Source of the DNA: Pelagibacterium limicola
GTDB taxonomy: Bacteria > Pseudomonadota > Alphaproteobacteria > Rhizobiales > Devosiaceae
NCBI RefSeq assembly: GCF_015694405.1
Contig: NZ_JADQDB010000001.1
Location: 124,001 to 188,000 of the forward strand
Direction: 5' to 3'
DNA: 64,000 bases
The position numbers and the translations under genes are program-made. The notes beneath the pieces are model-generated. The model worked only from the letters and a program-made list of their open reading frames with translations, searched no databases and had not been told where the DNA came from. The stretch's first letter is position 1. Every line of letters starts with the position of its first letter. Shown here one piece after another: positions 56,943 to 64,000 of the stretch.

Positions 56943-59452
56943 GAGCAACGACGGGTATTCCCATGGCAGACGAAATGACATTGTTTGCCGTCGGTGCGGG
57001 CGCAACCGTGACGGCCTGGGCGCTTTCCGCGCTCATCACCCGATACTATCCGGGCGAACCTGCGCTGGCCGAAGACCGCGTCAATTATCGCTTCATCAAC
57101 GGCTTTGTCGACGTCGGCGACCTCCCCTGCCGCATTGCATTGTGGTCGGAGATCGAGACCCGGAAGGTCGAACTGAAGAACGACTGGACCGTAGAGTCCT
57201 TCAATCTGCCGGGTTTCAACCGCCGCCTCGATTTCTCCGGTTTCTGGCATCGCCCGACCCGGCTTGCCCGCTGGTGCCGAACCACTCTGGTGCCGCCCGA
57301 GACCGGCGACTATGCCTTCAGGCTGGCGACCTGCGGCGGGGTGCACATCTGGGTCGATGGCGTGCTTGCCGCCCGGTTTGAGCCGTTCCGGCGCAATGCC
57401 GAGCAGCAGACCGATATCGTGCTGCCCCTGAGGGCGGGCGGTAGCGAGATCGTCATGCTGAGCGAGGACCTCGCCGAGCGGGATACCAATTGGTATGTCG
57501 AGCTCACCGCCCTGAGCCCGGTTCACGCAGGTCTCCCTGTGCCAGGCGGCGCGAGCGAGGCCGATATGGCCACGCTGATGACACTTGCGACGAGCGTGCG
57601 GCCGGAGCGCGAGTTTCAAACCTCAGGTTCGTTGCGGCTCGTATTCGATGAACCCGCTACCAAACATGTTCGCATTGTCGGCCGCGTGCAGCAAAGCGTC
57701 CACATGCGCGACAAGCCACCGCTCTATTCGGTCGAGGCCCTCCTTTTGCCCGGTCAGAGCGCGGTCATGCTCGAAGGCATCGATGCTTTGCCCGACGGCT
57801 ACCATCCACTCGATCTCACGTTCGAAATCGGCGGCGCACGGGTCGAACGCCATATCGGCTTTGCTTTGCTGCGCGAACTGGCGCCGCGGGTCCGACCCGA
57901 AACGCTCGATGAACGGAAGGCTGAAGCGCTTGCCTATGCCGCGGCCCATGGCGAACTGCGCGTCGGGCGCGCGCTGGCGGCGCTGGCTGGCGGGCAGCCC
58001 TGCGATGGAACAATCGAGGCGATTATTCTCGATACGCTCGCGATGATCGATGAACGGCGCGACTGCTCGGACTTCGTGATGGTGCCGCTTCTATGGCTTT
58101 ACGGGGCCAATGGCGACGCGCTACCCCAATCGCTCGCCGAGCGCGTTCGCAAGTCGATCCTGGGCTATCGCTACTGGGTCGACGAGCCGGGCAATGACGT
58201 CATGTGGTTCTGGAGCGAGAACCACGTCCTGTGCTTCCACGTCTCCCAATATCTCGCCGGTCGGCTCCTGCCCGACGCGCATTTTTCGGCATCCGGCCGT
58301 ACTGGTCGCGAGCAAATGGCTGTGGCGGCAGCGCGACTGGACAAATGGTTGACCTCCGTCGAGTCGCACGGCTTGGCCGAGTGGAACTCGGCAGCATATT
58401 ACCCGATCGATTTCATCGGACTCCTCGCCCTTTTTCAATGGGCCGAGGGCAACATAAAAAGCCGCAGCGGCAAGCTGCTCGACCGGCTCTTCACCATGAT
58501 TGCGCTCCACACGCTCGGCGGCGTCTCCGCCGGCACGCAAGGGCGCGCCTATGACAAGGAACTGCGCGCCGGACCGCTCACCGAACTCGCGCCCTTTGCC
58601 ACCGTGGCCTTCGGGGAAGGCTGGCTTAATGATGGGGTTGCTGCCCTGCCCATGTTCGCGGCAGGCGATTACGCACCGCCGGCCCAGTTGTCCCGGCATG
58701 CTGTCCCTCCGGCCGGCAAGGCGTTTCTCGCCCACTACGTGCAGGGCTACGAGACAGCGGCGCGGCTCGCGCTCTACAAGAGCGCTGCGGTTCAGCTCTC
58801 CGCTTCCGTGGAAGGCGGTGCGGGGAAAAAGGGTCACCAGCAGCATCTCGTCGATGTGCGGTTTGCGGGCCATCCCTTCGCACGGGCTTGGGTAAACCAC
58901 CCGGGCGAGGACGATCCCTGGGGTCACCAGCGTCCCTCCTATTGGGCTGGCAATGGTGTCATGCCGCGCGTCGGACAGCACCACGACACCGCCCTGCTCC
59001 TTTTCGATCTCGGGACCTCGCCTCGCGTCGACTTCACCCATGCCTACACGCCGGTCGACGCATTCGACGAGTTGCGCCTTGAGAACAACTGGCTTGTCTT
59101 GCGTTCGGGCAGCGGCTTTGCGGCTCTGACCGCATCGGCGCCGATTACACCCGTAACTGAGGGGCCGGGCGCGCGGTGCGAATTCCGGGCGCACGGCAAA
59201 CGAACCGCCTGGGCAGTGCTTGTGGGAGAACTCGCCCCGCGAGCTGGTCTCAACACGGTTTTCCATATGCTGGAAAACGTCGCGCTCACCCACTCCCCGG
59301 AAACACACCGGGCGGAATTGACCCGCCCCGACCGCCCCAGGCTGGTTCTTGACTATATCCAGGGCCTGAGCGTGGACGGTCAGTCGAAGGATTGGACCCA
59401 ACTCACACTCGATCCGCTGGTCACCGAGATCGGCGTTTCCCCATTGCATTGA
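56939..59452 (+). CDS. Large putative polysaccharide lyase or glycosidase of unrecognised family
   Basis: An 837-residue protein without a signal peptide. Residues about 95-200 resemble a PA14-like carbohydrate-binding unit (PPETGDYAFRLATCGGVHIWVDG). The central part is helical, with FWSENHVLCFHVSQYLAG (Asn428-His429) and EWNSAAYYPIDFIGLLAL (Asn483, Tyr487-Tyr488). The Asn-His plus Tyr arrangement on helices recalls (alpha/alpha)-toroid uronate lyases such as alginate lyases and heparinase-like enzymes, where Tyr and His act as acid/base. A beta-rich C-terminal part follows (RPSYWAGNGVMPRVGQHHDTAL, read in segments). It lies immediately before a hydrolase for unsaturated uronides, which fits a lyase. 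I know no named family for it. Confidence 0.7.
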   Translation: MRATTGIPMADEMTLFAVGAGATVTAWALSALITRYYPGEPALAEDRVNYRFINGFVDVGDLPCRIALWSEIETRKVELKNDWTVESFNLPGFNRRLDFSGFWHRPTRLARWCRTTLVPPETGDYAFRLATCGGVHIWVDGVLAARFEPFRRNAEQQTDIVLPLRAGGSEIVMLSEDLAERDTNWYVELTALSPVHAGLPVPGGASEADMATLMTLATSVRPEREFQTSGSLRLVFDEPATKHVRIVGRVQQSVHMRDKPPLYSVEALLLPGQSAVMLEGIDALPDGYHPLDLTFEIGGARVERHIGFALLRELAPRVRPETLDERKAEALAYAAAHGELRVGRALAALAGGQPCDGTIEAIILDTLAMIDERRDCSDFVMVPLLWLYGANGDALPQSLAERVRKSILGYRYWVDEPGNDVMWFWSENHVLCFHVSQYLAGRLLPDAHFSASGRTGREQMAVAAARLDKWLTSVESHGLAEWNSAAYYPIDFIGLLALFQWAEGNIKSRSGKLLDRLFTMIALHTLGGVSAGTQGRAYDKELRAGPLTELAPFATVAFGEGWLNDGVAALPMFAAGDYAPPAQLSRHAVPPAGKAFLAHYVQGYETAARLALYKSAAVQLSASVEGGAGKKGHQQHLVDVRFAGHPFARAWVNHPGEDDPWGHQRPSYWAGNGVMPRVGQHHDTALLLFDLGTSPRVDFTHAYTPVDAFDELRLENNWLVLRSGSGFAALTASAPITPVTEGPGARCEFRAHGKRTAWAVLVGELAPRAGLNTVFHMLENVALTHSPETHRAELTRPDRPRLVLDYIQGLSVDGQSKDWTQLTLDPLVTEIGVSPLH

Positions 59453-59488
59453 TGCGTAGCGCGCCCCGGCGCGAGAAAGTTTTTGACC

Positions 59489-60589
59489 ATGCACGACGCC
59501 GAAACCCTCTCCCGCTTGCTCGCCGACGTAGCCTTGGGCCTCGCGCGCCTCAAGGGCATGAACGAAACGGCCCCCCTCGCGGGGGATGCTTTCACCATTC
59601 AGTTCGACGAATGGGACTGGGAAGTCGGCGTCGGATTGTATGGTCTTATCCGACACGCCGAGCTATCCCGCGATGAGCACCTGATTGGCTCCATAGCTTC
59701 ATGGTACGATTGGCAGATCGGACGTGGCCTTCCCAGGCGGCATGTCAACTCCACCTCGCCCATGCTCGCCTTGAGTGTCCTCATCGACCATGTACAGCGT
59801 CCTGATTGGGAGGCGCTGGTGAAAGACTGGGCGGAATGGTTGATGAACGGCCTTGAGCGCACCGAGGATGAGGGCTTCCAGCATACGGTCAAGGAACGGC
59901 TCAACGATGGCGAGTTGTGGGACGACACGCTCTTCATGACCTGCCTTTTCCTCGCGCGGGCAGGCCAGCGGTTCAATCGGCAGGACTGGATCGACGAGGC
60001 GGTCTATCAGTTTCTGGTTCATGCCCGCTATCTGTCCGATCCCGTGACCGGGCTTTGGTATCACGGCTGGACCTTCAATGGGCGGCACAACTTTGCCAGG
60101 GCATTCTGGGCGCGCGGCAATTCCTGGATCACGGTCGCAATTCCCGAGCTCTTCGGGCTGGTCGACAGCCTTCCGGCATCTACGGGCCGCTTTCTGGGCG
60201 CCCTGTTGCGCTCTCAGGTGGCAACGTTGGAAAAATTCCAGCACGAGAATGGCATGTTCTCGACCCTCTTGAACGACAAGTCGTCCCCGTGCGAGACCTC
60301 TGCAACCGCCGGTTTCGCCTATGGCATATTGCGGGGCATCGATCTCGGTCTTCTCGCCCCCAGCTGCCGCGCTGTCGCGGACAGGGCGTTTGCCGCGGTG
60401 GCTGCCCGCATCGGCACGGACGGTATAGTAGCGGAGGTCTCCGACGGCACGCCTATGGGCCATGACCTCGATTTTTATCGACGCATCCCCAATGCGCCAG
60501 CTCCCTACGGTCAGGCCCTTGCCATGCTGCTGATCGTCGAGAAGCTTGTTGCAACGAGAAGCGAAAAGCCTGCCAAAAAGGCAATCTAG
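59489..60589 (+). CDS. Unsaturated uronyl hydrolase, GH105
   Basis: A 366-residue (alpha/alpha)6-barrel enzyme of the YteR/YesR type. It removes the 4,5-unsaturated uronic acid left by polysaccharide lyases, through hydration of the double bond. The catalytic aspartate is Asp145 or Asp146 in LWDDTLFMTCLFLAR, close to Asp143 of YteR; FNGRHNFARAFWARGNSWI and CETSATAGFAYGI are other family blocks. It is cytoplasmic. The start at 59489 is the only good ATG. It follows the putative lyase by 36 bases and precedes kduI, whose substrate it produces. Confidence 0.92.
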   Translation: MHDAETLSRLLADVALGLARLKGMNETAPLAGDAFTIQFDEWDWEVGVGLYGLIRHAELSRDEHLIGSIASWYDWQIGRGLPRRHVNSTSPMLALSVLIDHVQRPDWEALVKDWAEWLMNGLERTEDEGFQHTVKERLNDGELWDDTLFMTCLFLARAGQRFNRQDWIDEAVYQFLVHARYLSDPVTGLWYHGWTFNGRHNFARAFWARGNSWITVAIPELFGLVDSLPASTGRFLGALLRSQVATLEKFQHENGMFSTLLNDKSSPCETSATAGFAYGILRGIDLGLLAPSCRAVADRAFAAVAARIGTDGIVAEVSDGTPMGHDLDFYRRIPNAPAPYGQALAMLLIVEKLVATRSEKPAKKAI

Positions 60590-60600
60590 AGGAACATGCC

Positions 60601-61443
60601 ATGTCAAACCGACCAGCAATGAATGTTGAAACCCGCTGGGCCGTCGACCCGAAAACCGCTCGCGCCATGGACACGGCCGCCCTGCGTTCGGCATTTCTTG
60701 TCGACAACCTGTTTACACCCGGCCGGATCAATCTGACTTACAGCCATCTGGACCGGCTGGCTGTCGGCGGCGCCGTTCCCGTCGCAGAACCGCTTGTGCT
60801 CGAAAGCTTCCGCACGCTCGGCACCCAAGGGTTCATGGACCGGCGCGAGGCCGTTATCGCCAATATCGGCGGACAAGGCACGGTCAGGGTCGGGGATTCA
60901 ACCTACACTCTGGACCAGGGCGATATGCTCTATATCGGGAAACAGGCCGGTGAGGTCTCGTTTTCCGGTCATGGAGCCAGGTTCTACATCGTCAGTGCAC
61001 CGGCGCACCAGCGCCACGAAACGACGTTGATCAAGATCGAGGAAGCCACCCGCATCGATCTGGGCGCCAAGGAAACGTCCAATGAACGCTCGATCTTCCA
61101 GTTCGTGCACGCCGAGGGGGTCAAGTCCTGCCAGCTTGTCGTGGGCATGACCAAGCTCGCTCCCGGATCTGTGTGGAACACGATGCCGGCCCATGTGCAT
61201 GACCGGCGCTCGGAAGCCTATCTGTACTTTGGAATGGCCGAAACGACGCGCGTGGTCCACCTCATGGGCGAACCCAGCGAAACCCGTCATCTCATCGTCG
61301 CGAACGAGCAGGCCCTGCTTTCGCCGGGCTGGTCAATCCATAGCGGCGCGGGTACGGCAAACTACACCTTCATCTGGGCCATGGCCGGCGAGAACATCGA
61401 TTATCGGGACGTCGATCCCGTTGCAATGGAGGACCTGCGTTGA
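60601..61443 (+). CDS. kduI: 5-dehydro-4-deoxy-D-glucuronate isomerase
   Basis: A 280-residue cupin that converts 5-keto-4-deoxyuronate, the opened form of unsaturated uronic acid, to 2,5-diketo-3-deoxygluconate. The zinc ligands His198, His200 and Glu205 are visible in HVHDRRSEAYLYFGM, with the fourth His in WSIHSGAGTANYTFIWAM. Its length and the C-terminal GENIDYRDVDPVAMEDLR match the family closely. AGAGGAAC lies before the ATG. The TGA stop overlaps the TTG start of kduD. Confidence 0.96.
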   Translation: MSNRPAMNVETRWAVDPKTARAMDTAALRSAFLVDNLFTPGRINLTYSHLDRLAVGGAVPVAEPLVLESFRTLGTQGFMDRREAVIANIGGQGTVRVGDSTYTLDQGDMLYIGKQAGEVSFSGHGARFYIVSAPAHQRHETTLIKIEEATRIDLGAKETSNERSIFQFVHAEGVKSCQLVVGMTKLAPGSVWNTMPAHVHDRRSEAYLYFGMAETTRVVHLMGEPSETRHLIVANEQALLSPGWSIHSGAGTANYTFIWAMAGENIDYRDVDPVAMEDLR

Positions 61444-62198
61444 CCAACTGCTTTGATCTTTCGGGCAGGCGCGCCTTCGTAACGGGCGCCAACACAGGCA
61501 TCGGCCAGGCCATTGCGTGTGCATTGGCTGCCGCGGGCGCAGAGATAATTGCCGTAGGACGCTCGTCAATGGCGCAGACGCAAGCGGTGATCCGCCCGAT
61601 GGGGCGATCCTGCGAGGAGGTCCTGGTCGATCTTGGCGACGTTGGCGCCGCCGTCGCCGCCTTCGACGCTGCGTGGAAGGTCCACGGCCCTATCGACATC
61701 CTGGTGAACAACGCCGGCATCATCCGGCGCAGGGATGCCGTCGACTTCACAGAGGAGGACTGGGATGCCGTACTCGACCTGAACCTCAAGACGGCGTTTT
61801 TCCTGTCCCAGGCGCTCGCGCGCAACGCATTTGCCGCGGAACGCGGGGGAAAGATCATCAATATCGCCTCGCTGTTGTCGTTTCAGGGCGGTATCCGCAT
61901 CCCGTCCTATACGGCCTCCAAGAGCGGATTGGCGGGCATCACGAGACTCCTCGCCTGCGAATGGGCAGCCAGGGGCATAAACGTCAATGCCATTGCCCCG
62001 GGCTATATCGAAACCAGCAACACCGATCAGCTCCGCAACGACGAGACAAGGTTCGCCGAGATTTCTGCCAGGATCCCCGCTGGCCGGTGGGGGCAGCCAA
62101 AGGACATCGGCGGCGCCGCCGTCTTTCTCGCCAGCGATGCCGGCGCCTATGTTCATGGAATTGTCCTGCCGGTCGATGGCGGTTGGCTCGCCCGATAA
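61440..62198 (+). CDS. kduD: 2-dehydro-3-deoxy-D-gluconate 5-dehydrogenase
   Basis: A 252-residue SDR that reduces 2,5-diketo-3-deoxygluconate to 2-keto-3-deoxygluconate. It has FVTGANTGIGQAIA, DILVNNAGIIRRRDAVDF, the Ser in NIASLLSFQGGIRIPSY, YTASKSGLAGITRLLACEWA and the diagnostic NVNAIAPGYIETSNTDQLR. The start is TTG at 61440 with GGAGG seven bases upstream, overlapping the kduI stop as TTGA. No kdgK or eda gene follows within the window, so the last two steps are encoded elsewhere. Confidence 0.95.
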   Translation: MTNCFDLSGRRAFVTGANTGIGQAIACALAAAGAEIIAVGRSSMAQTQAVIRPMGRSCEEVLVDLGDVGAAVAAFDAAWKVHGPIDILVNNAGIIRRRDAVDFTEEDWDAVLDLNLKTAFFLSQALARNAFAAERGGKIINIASLLSFQGGIRIPSYTASKSGLAGITRLLACEWAARGINVNAIAPGYIETSNTDQLRNDETRFAEISARIPAGRWGQPKDIGGAAVFLASDAGAYVHGIVLPVDGGWLAR

Positions 62199-62240
62199 GG
62201 GCTTGGGTGCATGTAAACGGGAGCCGGTCAGGGGGATAAT

Positions 62241-63383
62241 GTGAGCATGGAGACGTTTTCGCCCCAGGCTGGGTCTGCAACAGCGGAAAGCCCAAATTCA
62301 ATAATAGCCGGACGCCAGGGTGTCTGGCTCAAGGGCGACTGGCATTTGCACTCTCGCCACAGCACCGATTCCACCAACAATCCGATCGCCCGGATTATCG
62401 ACTTCGCCGAAAAGCTGGGCTTTGACTATCTGGCGATTACCGACCACGACGTGCACGTCCGCGGCGATGTGGCAAACCACACCTGGTCCGACCCGGAATT
62501 CAAGTCCGATAGCCTCCTGCTGTTTTACGGCGCCGAACTCACCGCTGCCCGCGGCCATATAAATATCCTGTCTGAGGGGCCTTACGATCATCAGCGGATT
62601 TTCGACGCGCGCGACCGGCGCGATTGGGACCTCCTCGCGCTCAAGCGCGAGCTGGGCATACACATGTCGGCAAACCACCCGAGCACCAAGAACCATTACG
62701 GGTATTCGTTCGATCTGGCCGACTCCGTCGAAATCTGGAACTCCAGCGTCTGGCCCAAAAACATTCCCGGCCTCCGGATCTGGGACGACATGCTGTTGTC
62801 AGGCCGCATGCTGGGGGGACGGGGTGGCAGCGATGCTCATCATGGTCCCGTGGAGCGACCCGGGCCGGTGACACCACAAGCGCTCGAAGCGACGGCCAAC
62901 TATGTCGGCACGCCGACCACGTGGGTATTTGCAAGAGAAAAGACCGGGCGGGCCGTTCTCGACGCCATGGCCCGGGGGCACGCCTCCGTCAGCGCCAACC
63001 CCTTCAACCCTCGCGTCGAATTTTATGCCGATCCCTTCGGCAGCGGCGTTCCCGATATGATGATGGGAGACAACGTCCACCCCACGGGCGCACCCGTTGC
63101 GTTTGAAATCAGGCTGATCGGCGGCACCGTGCCTGGCGCGCACTACAAGATCAACATCGTCAAGAACCGGGAACTGTTCGACACCTTTTTCCTGACCGCC
63201 GATTCCCACATCTCGGTTGCCCGGTTTACCGATACCCCTGCCCTTGCGACGCGAACCTACTATCGGGTGGAAGTGGAAGGCCCGCAGTCTCCCTTCTCTC
63301 TGGTGCCCAACGCGATGGCACAAAGCGGAAGCATGGTCGCCTTGTCCAATCCTTTGTATTTCAACTACGATCCAAACTTCTAA
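62241..63383 (+). CDS. PHP-domain metal-dependent hydrolase (CehA/McbA type)
   Basis: A 380-residue protein with a PHP-type metal site: HLHSRHSTDS (HxH), ITDHDVHVRGD, and GSDAHHG further on, plus a C-terminal beta domain. The family includes phosphoesterases and the carbaryl esterase CehA. No signal peptide is seen. The start is GTG at 62241 with GGGGGA five bases upstream; ATG at 62247 is an alternative. It is the last gene of the sugar operon, 42 bases after kduD. A role in hydrolysing an ester or phosphodiester substituent of the imported sugar is possible but unproven. Confidence 0.82.
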   Translation: MSMETFSPQAGSATAESPNSIIAGRQGVWLKGDWHLHSRHSTDSTNNPIARIIDFAEKLGFDYLAITDHDVHVRGDVANHTWSDPEFKSDSLLLFYGAELTAARGHINILSEGPYDHQRIFDARDRRDWDLLALKRELGIHMSANHPSTKNHYGYSFDLADSVEIWNSSVWPKNIPGLRIWDDMLLSGRMLGGRGGSDAHHGPVERPGPVTPQALEATANYVGTPTTWVFAREKTGRAVLDAMARGHASVSANPFNPRVEFYADPFGSGVPDMMMGDNVHPTGAPVAFEIRLIGGTVPGAHYKINIVKNRELFDTFFLTADSHISVARFTDTPALATRTYYRVEVEGPQSPFSLVPNAMAQSGSMVALSNPLYFNYDPNF

Positions 63384-63412
63384 GTCACCGACCAGCGGTC
63401 CTCGCTCGCGCT

Positions 63413-64000
63413 CTAGAGCGGACGAATCCCCTCGCTCAACACCCGCCGCGCATTCCCGCCCATGATTTTCGCAATATCCTCGGGCGACAACCCGGCCTCG
63501 ATCAGCGCGGTAGCGATGGCCTGAACGCTCGCCGCATCGAAACCCACGGTCACGGCGCCGTCGAAATCCGAGCCCAGCGCCACATGATCGATGCCCGCCA
63601 CGTCGCGTACATGCAGCAATGCCCTTACGATTGCCTCCACGGTCAGGCCGCAAACCGCCGTCGGCCAATAACCGATGCCGACGATCCCGCCTGTCGCTGC
63701 AATGCCTCTGACCTGCTCGTCCGAGAGGTTGCGATTGTTCGGGCATGTGCCCCGTACCCCGCCATGGCTGGAAACGACGGGACGGCGCGCCATGGCCAGC
63801 ACGTCGTCTATAGCCTGCGGGCTCGCATGCGCCAGATCGACGATCATGCCGAGTTCCTCCATTCGCGCCACCGCCGCCCGGCCGCTCTCGCTCAGGCCTG
63901 CACGGGAGGCGCCATGCATCGAGCCGGAGAACGGATTGTCGATGAAGTGGGCAAGACCGGCCATAATATAGCCCGCCGCATGCAGGCGATCGATATTGTC
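63413..64000 (-). CDS. Membrane dipeptidase family (M19) protein, C-terminal part
   Basis: The frame is open to the end of the window, giving the last 195 residues. It shows LAHFIDNPFSGSMHGASRAGL, GRAAVARMEELGMIVDLAHAS, the metal-ligand histidine region VVSSHGGVRG, NRNLSDEQVRGIA and the Asp in HVALGSDFDGAV, all M19 (renal dipeptidase) features. Such enzymes hydrolyse dipeptides, including D-residue ones, with two zinc ions. The N-terminal metal motif (HxD) lies beyond the window. It is convergent with the sugar operon and probably unrelated to it. Confidence 0.9.
   Translation of the reverse strand, partial: DNIDRLHAAGYIMAGLAHFIDNPFSGSMHGASRAGLSESGRAAVARMEELGMIVDLAHASPQAIDDVLAMARRPVVSSHGGVRGTCPNNRNLSDEQVRGIAATGGIVGIGYWPTAVCGLTVEAIVRALLHVRDVAGIDHVALGSDFDGAVTVGFDAASVQAIATALIEAGLSPEDIAKIMGGNARRVLSEGIRPL

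Noticed and set aside
58121-59656. A 511-codon minus-strand frame over the 837-residue enzyme
   Set aside because: The plus-strand frame fits the operon overlaps and has coherent domains; the antisense frame does not.
62199-63412. Search for kdgK or eda after kduD
   Set aside because: Only the PHP-domain gene follows, so the final KDG steps are not encoded here.

Overview
The window reads as a chromosome segment of an alphaproteobacterium of the order Hyphomicrobiales, most likely a Devosiaceae-type organism (Devosia or Pelagibacterium). This is inferred from the high GC content, the gene order ftsZ-lpxC-bamD-recN-ligA, a long FtsZ linker with a conserved C-terminal tail, and the style of the proteins. 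I see no rRNA, tRNA, CRISPR array, insertion sequence or integrase.

Region 1 (1-12.7 kb) is housekeeping and stress: the end of a HAD hydrolase gene, an AraC/GyrI-like regulator, a small monooxygenase with a DUF5680 protein, prmA, a small basic protein, an aminopeptidase P, metF behind an ArsR-methyltransferase fusion regulator with a perfect palindromic operator candidate, a DUF2336 protein, and katA divergent from oxyR.

Region 2 (11.5-43.1 kb, almost all minus strand) is the division and cell wall (dcw) region, read in the order rsmH-ftsL-ftsI-murE-murF-mraY-[two envelope genes]-ftsW-murG-murC-murB-ddl-ftsQ-ftsA-[six-gene island]-ftsZ-lpxC-bamD-recN-ligA-(secreted protein of unknown function). 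It is unusual in two places. murD is absent from its usual mraY-ftsW position, which instead holds an ionotropic-glutamate-receptor-like membrane protein and an LprI-like periplasmic protein. ftsA and ftsZ are separated by a redox/regulatory island (RidA-like protein, WYL regulator, imine-reductase-like enzyme, SDR, LysR regulator, atypical cytochrome P450). mraZ is also not next to rsmH.

Region 3 (43.3-63.4 kb) is a carbohydrate catabolic locus: a GH28-like enzyme divergent from a GH38 alpha-mannosidase and a LacI regulator, then a long plus-strand operon. The operon encodes a complete Dpp/Opp-type ABC importer (binding protein, two permeases, two ATPases), a two-domain protein ending in a HAD phosphatase, an 837-residue enzyme of no family I recognise with features of (alpha/alpha)-toroid lyases, a GH105 unsaturated uronyl hydrolase, KduI, KduD and a PHP-domain hydrolase. 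Together they predict import and cytoplasmic breakdown of a uronate- and mannose-containing oligosaccharide to 2-keto-3-deoxygluconate. Two intergenic regions share the same pair of sequence elements, which suggests one regulator for the locus. The window ends inside an M19 dipeptidase gene.
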